Source: Microglena sp. YARC (Eukaryota > Chlorophyta > Chlorophyceae > Chlamydomonadales > Chlamydomonadaceae). From it: a stretch of 64,000 nt of DNA. Made by a program: the position numbers and the translations under genes. The notes under the pieces were generated by a model. That model searched no databases, was not told the DNA's origin, and saw only the letters and a list, made by a program, of their open reading frames with translations. Each line of letters starts with the position of its first letter. Position 1 is the stretch's first letter. Below, piece by piece: positions 24,601 to 37,800 of this stretch. The stretch lies in NCBI GenBank assembly GCA_022414725.1, contig CM039465.1, positions 1,026,093 to 1,090,092 on the forward strand. Direction: 5' to 3'.

Positions 24601-27600
24601 GACGGGGAGGTGTGTGTGTGTGCCAGTGTATGTGTCAGCTGTACAGCTGACCTGCTTTCTCCTGTTTGTCAATGCGCATGGCATACAGTGTGCATTCTTC
24701 CTTGTTTGTGTGTTCAAATATTTGTGTATTTGTGTATTTGTGACGGGGAGGTGTGTGTGTGTGCCAGTGTATGTGTCAGCTGTACAGCTGACCTGCTTTC
24801 TCCTGTTGTCAATGCGCATGGCATACAGTGTGCATTCTTCCTTGTTTGTGTGTTCAAATATTTGTGTATTTGTGTATTTGTGACGGGGAGGTGTGTGTGT
24901 GTGCCAGTGTATGTGTCAGCTGTACAGCTGACCTGCTTTCTCCTGTTGTCAATGCGCATGGCATACAGTGTGCATTCTTCCTTGTTTGTGTGTTCAAATA
25001 TTTGTGTATTTGTGTATTTGTGACGGGGAGGTGTGTGTGTGTGCCAGTGTATGTGTCAGCTGTACAGCTGACCTGCTTTCTCCTGTTGTCAATGCGCATG
25101 GCATACAGTGTGCATTCTTCCTTGTTTGTGTGTTCAAATATTTGTGTATTTTGTGTATTTGTGACGGGGAGGTGTGTGTGTGTGCCAGTGTATGTGTCAG
25201 CTGTACAGCTGACCTGCTTTCTCCTGTTGTCAATGCGCATGGCATACAGTGTGCATTCTTCCTTGTTTGTGTGTTCAAAATATTTGTGTATTTGTGTATT
25301 TGTGACGGGGAGGTGTGTGTGTGTGCCAGTGTATGTGTCAGCTGTACAGCTGACCTGCTTTCTCCTGTTGTCAATGCGCATGGCATACAGTGTGCATTCT
25401 TCCTTGTTTGTGTGTTCAAATATTTGTGTATTTGTGTATTTGTGACGGGGAGGTGTGTGTGTGTGCCAGTGTATGTGTCAGCTGTACAGCTGACCTGCTT
25501 TCTCCTGTTGTCAATGCGCATGGCATACAGTGTGCATTCTTCCTTGTTTGTGTGTTCAAATATTTGTGTATTTGTGTATTTGTGACGGGGAGGTGTGTGT
25601 GTGTGCCAGTGTAGTGTGTCAGCTGTACAGCTGACCTGCTTTCTCCTGTTGTCAATGCGCATGGCATACAGTGTGCATTCTTCCTTGTTTGTGTGTTCAA
25701 ATATTTGTGTATTTGTGTATTTGTGACGGGGAGGTGTGTGTGTGTGCCAGTGTATGTGTCAGCTGTACAGCTGACCTGCTTTCTCCTGTTGTCAATGCGC
25801 ATGGCATACAGTGTGCATTCTTCCTTGTTTGTGTGTTCAAATATTTGTGTATTTGTGTATTTGTGACGGGGAGGTGTGTGTGTGTGCCAGTGTATGTGTC
25901 AGCTGTACAGCTGACCTGCTTTCTCCTGTTGTCAATGCGCATGGCATACAGTGTGCATTCTTCCTTGTTTGTGTGTTCAAATATTTGTGTATTTGTGTAT
26001 TTGTGACAAGGAGGTGTGTGTGTGTGCCAGTGTATGTGTCAGCTGTACAGCTGACCTGCTTTCTCCTGTTGTCAATGCGCATGGCATACAGTGTGCATTC
26101 TTCCTTGTTTGTGTGTTCAAATATTTGTGTATTTGTGTATTTGTGACGGGGAGGTGTGTGTGTGTGCCAGTGTATGTGTCAGCTGTACAGCTGACCTGCT
26201 TTCTCCTGTTGTCAATGCGCATGGCATACAGTGTGCATTCTTCCTTGTTTGTGTGTTCAAATATTTGTGTATTTGTGTATTTGTGACGGGGAGGTGTGTG
26301 TGTGTGCCAGTGTATGTGTCAGCTGTACAGCTGACCTGCTTTCTCCTGTTGTCAATGCGCATGGCATACAGTGTGCATTCTTCCTTGTTTGTGTGTTCAA
26401 ATATTTGTGTATTTGTGTATTTGTGACGGGGAGGTGTGTGTGTGTGCCAGTGTATGTGTCAGCTGTACAGCTGACCTGCTTTCTCCTGTTGTCAATGCGC
26501 ATGGCATACAGTGTGCATTCTTCCTTGTTTGTGTGTTCAAATATTTGTGTATTTGTGTATTTGTGACGGGGAGGTGTGTGTGTGTGCCAGTGTATGTGTC
26601 AGCTGTACAGCTGACCTGCTTTCTCCTGTTGTCAATGCGCATGGCATACAGTGTGCATTCTTCCTTGTTTGTGTGTTCAAATATTTGTGTATTTATGTAT
26701 TTGTGACGGGGAGGTGTGTGTGTGTGCCAGTGTATGTGTCAGCTGTACAGCTGACCTGCTTTCTCCTGTTGTCAATGCGCATGGCATACAGTGTGCATTC
26801 TTCCTTGTTTGTGTGTTCAAATATTTGTGTATTTGTGTATTTGTGACGGGGAGGTGTGTGTGTGTGTGCCAGTGTATGTGTCAGCTGTACAGCTGACCTG
26901 CTTTCTCCTGTTGTCAATGCGCATGGCATACAGTGTGCATTCTTCCTTGTTTGTGTGTTCAAATATTTGTGTATTTGTGTATTTGTGACAAGGAGGTGTG
27001 TGTGTGTGCCAGTGTATGTGTCAGCTGTACAGCTGACCTGCTTTCTCCTGTTGTCAATGCGCATGGCATACAGTGTGCATTCTTCCTTGTTTGTGTGTTC
27101 AAATATTTGTGTATTTGTGTATTTGTGACGGGGAGGTGTGTGTGTGTGCCAGTGTATGTGTCAGCTGTACAGCTGACCTGCTTTCTCCTGTTGTCAATGC
27201 GCATGGCATACAGTGTGCATTCTTCCTTGTTTGTGTGTTCAAATATTTGTGTATTTGTGTATTTGTGACGGGGAGGTGTGTGTGTGTGCCAGTGTATGTG
27301 TCAGCTGTACAGCTGACCTGCTTTCTCCTGTTGTCAATGCGCATGGCATACAGTGTGCATTCTTCCTTGTTTGTGTGTTCAAATATTTGTGTATTTGTGT
27401 ATTTGTGACGGGGAGGTGTGTGTGTGTGCCAGTGTATGTGTCAGCTGTACAGCTGACCTGCTTTCTCCTGTTGTCAATGCCCATGGCATACAGTGTGCAT
27501 TCTTCCTTGTTTGTGTGTTCAAATATTTGTGTATTTGTGTATTTGTGACGGGGAGGTGTGTGTGTGTGCCAGTGTATGTGTCAGCTGTACAGCTGACCTG

Positions 27601-28385
27601 CTTTCTCCTGTTGTCAATGCGCATGGCATACAGTGTGCATTCTTCCTTGTTTGTGTGTTCAAATATTTGTGTATTTGTGTATTTGTGACGGGGAGGTGTG
27701 TGTGTGTGCCAGTGTATGTGTCAGCTGTACAGCTGACCTGCTTTCTCCTGTTGTCAATGCGCATGGCATACAGTGTGCATTCTTCCTTGTTTGTGTGTTC
27801 AAATATTTGTGTATTTGTGTATTTGTGACGGGGAGGTGTGTGTGTGTGCCAGTGTATGTGTCAGCTGTACAGCTGACCTGCTTTCTCCTGTTGTCAATGC
27901 CATGGCATACAGTGTGCATTCTTCCTTGTTTGTGTGTTCAAATATTTGTGTATTGTGTATTTGTGACGGGGAGGTGTGTGTGTGTGCCAGTGTATGTGTC
28001 AGCTGTACAGCTGACCTGCTTTCTCCTGTTGTCAATGCGCATGGCATACAGTGTGCATTCTTCCTTGTTTGTGTGTTCAAATATTTGTGTATTTGTGTAT
28101 TTGTGACGGGGAGGTGTGTGTGTGTGCCAGTGTATGTGTCAGCTGTACAGCTGACCTGCTTTCTCCTGTTGTCAATGCGCATGGCATACAGTGTGCATTC
28201 TTCCTTGTTTGTGTGTTCAAATATTTGCGTATTTGTGTATTTGTGACGGGGAGGTGTGTGTGTGTGCCAGTGTATGTGTCAGCTGTACAGCTGACCTGCT
28301 TTCTCCTGTTGTCAAAGCACAGGGCATACAGTGTGACTTGTGTATTTGTGTAATTGTGTATTGGTGTATTTGTGACAGGGAGGCG

Positions 28386-28457
<72 letters not shown>

Positions 28458-31400
28458 CTTTATCGCTTTAGCCTATTTGGCCAACTTCTGGACTGTAACA
28501 TACATACAGAGCGTACCTGCTTTCTCCTGTTGTCAAAGCACAGGGCATACAGGGTATCTTGTGTATTTGTGTAATTTTGTATTTGTGTATTTGTGACAGG
28601 GAGGTGTGTGTGTGAGAGAGTGAGAGAGAGAGAGAGGGAGCTTTAGAGCTTTAGCCTATTTGGCCTACCCCTGGACTGTAACATACATACAGAGCGTACC
28701 TGCTGTCTCCTGTTTTCAAAGCACAGGGCATGCAGTGTGTCCTCTCCCTTGTTTGTGTATTGGTATATTTGTCTATTTGTGTGTTTGTGACGAGGAGGTG
28801 TGTGTGTGTGTGTGCGTGCGTGTGTGCCTGTGTGCGTGTAAGCTGTAGAGCATACCTGCTTTCTCCTGTTGTCAAAGCACAGGGCATACAGTGTGTCTTG
28901 TTTACTTGTGTATTTGTGGCAGTGAGGAGTGTGTGTGTTTTAGAGCTTTTACCCACCTCTGGACTGAAGGATACACACAGGGGCACAGGGCTTACCTGCT
29001 TTCTCCTGTTGTCAAAGCACTTAGCATAGAGTGTGTCTTGTCTATTTGTGTATTTGTGGCAGTGAGGTGCGTGTGTTTGCTTTAGCTTATTTAGCCTACC
29101 CCTGGACTGCAAAATACATACAGGGGCACAGGGCTTACCTGCTTTCTCCTGTTGTCGAAGCACATGGCATACAGTGTGTCTTCTCCTTTGTAGAAGTCTT
29201 TGTCAGTCACCGTCTGAATGCATCGGTGGTTGCGGATGTCCCACATCTTCACCACTTTGTCAGCACCAAGGGAGATGATATGGTTGTCCCGATCATTTAC
29301 AACCACTTTCATCACGCTGCCCGCATGGCCGAGCAAGGTGGCTAAAGGCTTCTGACTGAACGGATTCCATAAGATGATGCGTCGGTCCTGGCCACCGCTG
29401 CATACCAGCTTGTAAATAGACGACCAGTCCACGCAGTTGACCCCCTTCGTGTGTCCTTCCAATACCTGAAGGGCATAGTTTTATGTACTTTCATTTATAA
29501 GGGATTTTGACTGCCCTGCCTGAGTGGCCGAGCAACGCGGCAAGAGGCTTCTGGCTGAAAGGATTCCATAGGATAATGTGTTGGTCCTGACGACCGCTGC
29601 ATACCAGCTTGTGAATAGATGACCAGTCCACGCAGTTGACCCCCTTCGTGTGCCCTTCCAACACCTGAAGGGCATTGTGTTTATATGAAGCTTTGTTTAG
29701 AAGGGATTTTGACTGCGCAGTCGGAGAGGCCTCTAGCGGAATGGGTTCCATAAGATGATGGGTTGGTCCTGGCCACAGCTGCGCACCGGCTTGTAAATAG
29801 ACGACCAGTCCACGCAGTTGACCCCCTTCGTGTGTCCTTCCAACACCTGAAGGGCATAGTTTTATGTACTTTCATTTAGAAGAGATTTTGACTGCCCTGC
29901 CTGAGTGGCCGAGCAACGTGGCAAGAGGCTTATGGCTGACGGGCGTACTTTGTATTAATTTGAATTTATGAGGGATGTTGACTACGCTGCCCGAGTGGTA
30001 AAGCAACGTGGCTAAAGGTGTCTGCCTGACCGGATGCCATGCGATTGTCCTGATCACAGCTGCACACCAGCTTGGACATAGAGAACCGATCCATGAACTA
30101 GACTCCCTTAGTGTGCCCCTCTAACACCTGAAGGTTTGCAGTTGGAATTTGATTTCTTTTTTTGAAATACTTCCGACCCCAGAAAGTGGGACCCCGTACC
30201 CAAAAGTGTGTGACTCTCAATTCATCAATTCAAATTCACTAAATTCAAGTTCACCAATTTCTCAAAATTCAAATTCAAAATCAAATTCACTTAGTTCAAG
30301 TTCAACTCCACCAATTTTGCCAAATTCAAATTCACTGAATTCAAGTTCAAGTGCACTAATAACACCAAATCAATCAAATTCTAATTCACAAAATTCAAAT
30401 TCAAGTTCATCAAATTAAAAGTCACTAAATTCAAGTTCAAGTTCACCAATTTCACCAATTTCAAATTCAAGAAGTGCAAGCTCAAATTCACAAAAACAAA
30501 TTCACTAAATTCATTAAATTCGAGTTCATCATGTTCACCAAATTTAAATTCACTACGTTCAAGTTCAAGCTAAAAAATAAAAGGTTCAAGTTCACAGAGT
30601 TCACCAAATTCGAATTCACTTCACTCAAGTTTTTTTACAATAACCAAAATCAAATTTACTCAATTCAAGTGCAGGTTGACCAATGTCGCATTTCCCACAC
30701 CGTAGTGTGAGAAATAAAGTATTAGGAAAGGCGGTCAAAATCAGTGCCAGATCACCACGAGTATTTAGTCTGTGCACAGCACTAGACCAATACTACTTTG
30801 ATCAAATTGCTGTCACAGCAATTCAGTCCTGTCATTTTTCTAGTTCCCCATTTTCCCTAAGGGTCTGAAACTTAAAGCTAGATGGTGCAATATTATTATT
30901 TTAAGGTTTTTAAGCCATGGCATATAATGCAGTCAAAAGATGCTATCCACCCCCTAATTAAGGGGGGTCAGGAAACACATCCAAGACCAGGCATTACAAC
31001 GCCAGCTGACACCTTTAAATATTTTTATCACACCTGTACCTAAGGGGCCCCATCTGAAGATCGCTGGACCTCTTGGGCACTGACTAAATGTCCAGCACCA
31101 GCAGGCCCCTTAACTTTGCAAATACAAGTTACTGACAATGATGAAGCCGGCATTGCTTAATTCCTTAACCCTCTAAGTGTAATTTACATGGAAATATGAA
31201 AAAGCAAAAATGAAAAGGTATCTGAGTCCCAAACACCTCCCCAATTTCACCAAATTCAAATTCACTTAGTTCAAGTTCAAGTTCAAGTTTAATAAAATCA
31301 AGTTCAAGTTCACCAAGTTCACAAAAATCGGATTCACTAAATGCCATATTTCCCACACCGTAGTGTGAGAAATGAAGTATTCTGAGGACCGACAAGGATA

Positions 31401-31823
31401 CCACAGCCGCAACACGAATTTTCAAATACTAAAACCCAAGTTGAAACCGGAAGTACTGTGAACCGCACATCATTCCGCCGTACAGAGTCCTGCCGGTATT
31501 TAATCCTAGCGCTTCCAGAATGTAGCACCATTTTGCTTAACATTCTGTAAGCGCTCGGCTTAGTGCCAAATTTATCGTCTGGGCATCTCCACCAGAGGCG
31601 CATCTCAGCGCATCTCCACTGGAGGAGCGACACCCGTTAAGAGTAACGTGATTTATCTGCGTAACCAAGCGATCTACTCCCCACTCTTGCCTGAGTCTGA
31701 TCTCGTTCTTTTGTTTCGTCGATATTTCCTGCCGGCTTGTTGAGTAAGCCTGCTAGGCGCACTCGAGCCCACTCGGCCTCCGATCTCTCGGTCCCTTGTA
31801 AGCTCGCACTAATCCTTTGTGCA

Positions 31824-31854
<31 letters not shown>

Positions 31855-34800
31855 TTTCTTCGCCTCCCCTGGCGGAAGGGACCGCTCCCTGATGATCAGC
31901 GAAGCAACCGGCCAAGCTGACGGAAGCCCAGGGGCCCAGTTATGACAAGGAGGTGAGAGGGTCATGTTTGTTGCTTTTCTTCATCAAGTGAGTACCCTCC
32001 CCCACAGCGTGTGTCTAGTCGCGTTTCAGTTTAGCGGTTCTCCGTCCGACCGGGATGCGCGAATTGCCGGTTAGCCTAGAGCCGTTGCACCTACGGACCT
32101 CGTCTTGCCTACCTGCCGAGTCCTGTTTGTCGCCTTACTGCCCGACCACCTGATGTCTCCGGCGCTGGTCGCGTTTTGTCGCTTTGGGACTGAGTTTTGT
32201 TTTCGCCAGATCGTGGCTTTCTCTGCCCTTTTCACGATCGCACCTTTTGCTGCTAGATTGCACCAGTTGGAACCAGATCGCACTGCTCGAACTGCTTGCT
32301 TGCTGCTTTAGATCGCACGAGTGCGATGCTTGATGCTCTAGCTCGTTGCTCCTGCTTTCTGATCGTTGATGCATTGCCTAGACTTTGTACCAGGAGGCAG
32401 AACCACTAGATCTAGAATTCACTCCCCCAATAATGAGAGTGACCCATCCCCACTTCCAGACTGGAGGGCCTAAGGCTCTTGGTAGATGCACCACTTTTGA
32501 AGCTGGATCTCCCAGCCCATAAAGCCAGGTGCACCGATCAGAGACCAGAAGACCATACAGTCAAGGGGGGGGCACGCTCAGGAGGAGAGACTTTGAGTGC
32601 CTAGTAGGGGAAGCTAGTCTGCGCCTCCAAGGTCACACAATGGGAACTTACCACATCCAGCATCCTGTTTGATGCCCTCTACCCTGTCACACCCACTCAT
32701 GCCAAGCACAACATCCAGCCAAACTTCCTTAGGACCATGGCACCACCAGTGACCTAAGGTCCTAAGAGATAGGATCCTGGCTTTGGAATGGCATGAATCA
32801 GTGGGAATACGTGTAAGCCTGCTGGTCAGAAAGGTTTGTTTTTTCCTTCCTGGTTTGCACACTTGCAGCATGTACACAGAGGTATTATGGAACTCAGAGC
32901 CTGCATGACGACCATGTTGTCTCCGCAGTGAACTAGGGGGGCTCCAATATACCAGACATCAAGGAAGCTCTGACCCATAGTGCACTTATAAGCCTTAAGT
33001 TGGGTTCAGTGTCAAGGTAATACATGTATAAGGGGAACCGGGCCCGGCAGATGCACCCGATAGAGGGGTATCAAGCAGCACCAGCAACCATTACATGATA
33101 TTGTTTTTTACCAGACTCAACAGCCCACCAGCCACCTTTGATTGCTTCATGCAACAGATTGGTACTTGAAACATGAGGGAAGCAAGAACTGGTTTTCCTT
33201 TCAGCACCCCATTTAAGTACTTTGGCAACTACTCATAGGACAAGTGTTTCTCGGGACAACTTTCCTTTTTGATGCAATAAGACCCACTTTGGATCTCTAA
33301 TTTGCAGCCTGGGTAGCCACACCCACTGACACATTATGCACAGCAATGGTCCCACAGTGGCCAGATGCACCTTGGTTTAGGAGGCACCCTTCACCACGCT
33401 TGTGATCAGACTTGCTCACTAAATCCCCCCCCCCCCCTGTCTCACAAAAAATGTACCTTCTGCCAGCGCCACGAGGGGAGGATGTTGGGGTGCACCTCGT
33501 GCACCAAGCACACCCATCCCAAGTGCGTAGGTATGTGTAGGAATACTATGCCCTGTGGTAATTTTTTGTGCACAGCCTGCACACCCCAGGAGAGTATCCA
33601 CCACATCACCAGCTCCAGGGCCCATGAAAGTGCCAGGAGATTAGTGATGCTGGAAGGTTCTACCCAGGCGGTAAGCTCGCAAGACACTTATGCAAGTGCC
33701 TTGAAGAGTTACCTCAAGTGCACGGCTTAGGTGTAATGATTAGTGAGCAGAAGGCACTCCCATATGGCCCCAAGGAGTAAGTGCACCATTGAGAAATTTA
33801 CTTGGTTTGGGAGGCGGTTCACTTCAAACCTGCCACCATCACCACCACAATTTTCAGAATTGGCTGGCACAGGTCCAAGGGTCTGGAGCTCCACACCCTG
33901 AACTCCAGAGTGGTTGCCCAGATGCCCCAAGCCATCAGAGTTTTCCAGGGTGCCAAGAGAGTGCTTTTCAGGCAAACAAGGCTTTCAAGCCCTTATCCTT
34001 TTTTCTTTAAGTGTTTGGAGGCCATGTTGGAGCTGAAAACCCTGCAGCCCAACATGGAGATCCATTGTACTATAGAAGCAGCATGGCTAGTAATAGGTCG
34101 CTTTGGATAGTTGGGAAGTAGTAATCTGTTTGCCTTTGAGTTTGGTAGTTCGAGTTTCAGTTTTTTCCCTTGGGTAGTGTCACCAGCAGTTAGTAGTAAC
34201 AGCTTGGAGCCCAGATACCCCTAGCTTCTCTTTCTCCCCACCCCTTACAGGTCAGTCTTTGTCCTCTCGCCTTCAGTCTTTTCTCACCTTGGTTTCACAC
34301 TCTCTCAGCCAGTTCTTTTTCTAGCTAGGTTTGCCATGCACAAAACCTCAGACGTGGAGGTGTAGTAGCTGCCTGAGCTAACGGGGCTGATCTAGAGACC
34401 ATCAGGACCCAGGGACGTTGAAAGTCAGACGCCATCAAGGCTTATTTAGTTCCAGACTTGACAGTTAAGCTAAACTTTACATGTAGCCCTTGATAGCCCT
34501 GTGTACCTCTCCCCCTTTAGCACAGCCTGCTGCCTTGTACATGGTCCTTCTCCTCCTACACCTTTCCCCTGTCTTTTATACCCTTGAAGGCCTGGAGGCC
34601 GTAAAGAGTGGCCGTGTGTGTGTGACCTGCAGTGACTCTTGCACATGGTAGTAGCCCAAAGACAGACCTGTCAGGTCTGGACATACAAGCTAAGTAGACG
34701 GTGCAGTATACTTATTTTACTACTGCAGCAAGTACAAGTGCAGTCTGAGGAAGGATCCAGCTCCCCACTTGGGAACAGGGAACACCTCCAAAGAACATGC

Positions 34801-37800
34801 ACTTTGGGAAAGCTCAGACCCTAAAATAGTTACTGCACACCTACTGAAAGGGGCCCCATTTGAAGATGCGCTGGGCCTCTATTGCAGTGTCGTTATGCCC
34901 AGCAAGCAGGCCCCATAACTTGTGCAAACTCAAGTATGACAATGATGAAGCCTGCTAACGCTGATTTCCCTTGGGGCTATTGGGCTTGCCCAAATTTAAA
35001 TATGTATTAAGGAAAATGTGAAGCGGCCTGTAAGGTATCTGAGTCAAGTCATCTGAATCCAAGTTGTTCAGAAAAACAATAATCAAATTTACTCAATTCA
35101 AGTGCAAGTTCACCAATTTCACCAAATTCAAATTCACTAACTTCAAATTCAAGTTCAAGTTTAAAAAATATCAAGTTCAAGTTCACCAAGTTCACAAAAA
35201 TCGGATTCACTAAATCCAAGTTGTTCAGGAAAACAATAATCAAATTTACTCAATTCAAGTGCAAGTTCACCAATTCCACCAAATGCAAATACACCAAATT
35301 CACCAAATCCAAATCCAAATTCACCGAGTTCAAGTTAAAAACATAAACAAAAAGTTATATTTCACCAAGTTCACAAAAATCGGATTCACTGTATCCAAGT
35401 TTTTCATAGATAAAAACAAAAATCAAATTCACTATATTCAAGTGCATGTTCAACACATCCATCAAATTAAAATTTTAAATTAAAATTCACCTTGAAGGGA
35501 ACATGGTCCTCAGCATCTGAAATAGAGATGAACTTGTCAAGAGACGACGCAACGATGAAGTTCGTGTCATCCACGTACTGGATCTCAATTCAAGTTCAAG
35601 TATTCAAACTCAATTACCCGAATTCAAATTCAAATTCAAGAGCACCTTGAGGGGGACACGGTCCTCAGCATTTGAAATATAAATAAACTTGTCAAGAGAA
35701 GACGCAACAATAAAGTTCATGTCATCCACGTACTGGATCTCAATTCAAGTTCAAGTATTCAAATTCATATTCAAATTTAAATTCACCTTGAGAAGGACAC
35801 GCTCCTCAGCATCAATCATACAAGATATGTACTTGTCGAGAGACGACGCAACGATAAAGTTCATGTCATCCACGCACTGGATCTAAATTCAAGTTCAAGT
35901 TCAAGTATTCAACTTCAAGTATTCAAACATAAGTACCCAAACTCAAGTAATAAAACTAAGTTTAATTTTCACCTTGAGGCGGACGCGCTCCTCAGAAGCT
36001 GATAAATATGTGAACTTGTCAAGAGAAGACGCAACAATGAAGTTCATGTCATCCACATACTGGATCTCAATTTAAGTTCAAGTATTCAAATTCAAGTATT
36101 CAAACATAAGTACCCGAACTCGAGTACCAAAACTAAGTTTAATTTTCACCTTGAGGCGGACGCGCTCCTCAGAATCTGAAAAATATATGAACGTGTCGAG
36201 AGAAGACGCGACAATGAAGTTAATGTCATCCACGTACTGGATCTCAATTGAAGTTCAAGTATTCAAACTCAATTACTCAAATTTAAATTTAAATTGTCAC
36301 CTTGAGGGGGACGCGCTCCTCAGCATCTGAAATAGAGATGAACTTGTCAAGAGAAGACGCAACGATAAAGTTAATGTCATCCACGTACTGGATATAAATT
36401 CAAGTTCAAGTATTCAAATTCAAATACTCAAATTTAAATTTAAATTGTCACCTTGAGGGGGACGCGCTCCTCAGCATCTGATATAGAGATGAACTTGTTG
36501 AGAGAAGACGCAACGATGAAGTTCATGTCATCCACGTACTGGATATAAATTCAAGTTCAAGTATTCAAATTCAAATACTCAAATTTAAATTTAAATTGTC
36601 ACCTTGAGGGGGACGCGCTCCTCAGCATCTGAAATATAAATGAACTTGTCAAGAGAAGACGCAACGATGAAGTTAATGTCATCCACGTACTGGATATAAA
36701 TTCAAGTTCAAGTATTCAAATTCAAATACTCAAATTTAAATTTAAATTGTCACCTTGAGGGGGACGCGCTCCTCAGCATCTGATATAGAGATGAACTTGT
36801 CGAGAGAAGACGCAACGATGAAGTTCATGTCATCAACATATTGGATGTCGGTGATCCAGTCAGTGTGGTGTTGATGCTTCCACTTTTGAGTCGACAGGTA
36901 CCTATCTGGACTGTTCTTTTCCTCCTGCATTTGTGTGTGTGTGTGGGAGGGGGGTGGGGGTGGGGGTGGGAGGGGTATGTGTGTGTGTGGTTGTGTGCGT
37001 GTGTGTGGGGGGGAGGGGAGGAGTGTGCGTGCGTGTGTGTGGGTGAGGGGGGGGGGGGGGATAAGGATTATTAACAGTGTCAATTGGGCGGACAGGCACC
37101 TCTCCAGACTGTACTTTTACTCCTGCATTTGTAAGTGTGTGTGTGTGCGTGTGGGTGGGGGGGGGGATGTGTATATTTGTTTGTGTGTGTGTCTGTCTGT
37201 GTGTGTGGGAGGGGGGTGAGGGGGGGGGGGGGGGGGGGGGGGGGATAAGGATTATTAACAGTGTCAATTGGGTGGACAGGTACCTATCCGGACTGTTATT
37301 TTGCTCCTGTTGGTGTGTGTGTGTTGTGTTGTGCGTGTGTGTGTGTGTGTGTGTATGTGTGTGGGGGGGGGGGGGGGGGATTAGTAGCAGTGTCAGTTGG
37401 GTGGGCAGGTACCTATCTAGATAGGGAGGGATAGGGATGTTTTGGTGGAGGGACGAGGGAAGACTGGAGGAAAACGGGCTGTCAGATCTTCTTCAATTCA
37501 CTTCCGGACTCTTCTTTGCCTCCTGCATTGTGTGTGTGTGTGTGGGGGGGGGTGGGGGGGAGGGGAGGGGAGGGAATAAGGGTTGGTTGCAGTGTCAGTT
37601 GGGTGGACAAGTACCTATATAAACTGTTCTTTTCCTCCTGTGTGTGGAGGAGGGATAGAGATGTTTGGGTGGAGGGACAAGGGAAGACAAGGAAGGGACC
37701 AGGGCCTATCTGGACTATTGTATCCATCCTGCAGGAGGAGCAGTGTTGGGGTGGGTGGGTTGGTGGGTGTCTGGAGGGGCAAGGGAAGGCAAGGGAGGAA

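Noticed and set aside
18690..28330. Dozens of overlapping open frames of 80-220 codons on both strands
   Set aside because: They simply track the 140-bp repeat (140 is not a multiple of three, so stops are spaced alike in all frames). The only coding ancestry is the short exon 8 relic.
18690..28330. CRISPR-like regular repeat
   Set aside because: Whole 140-bp units are identical with no variable spacers, the host is eukaryotic, and there are no cas genes.
31637..32374. Short frames in the unique stretch
   Set aside because: No recognisable domain and no support from composition or neighbours; one runs through a poly-C tract.
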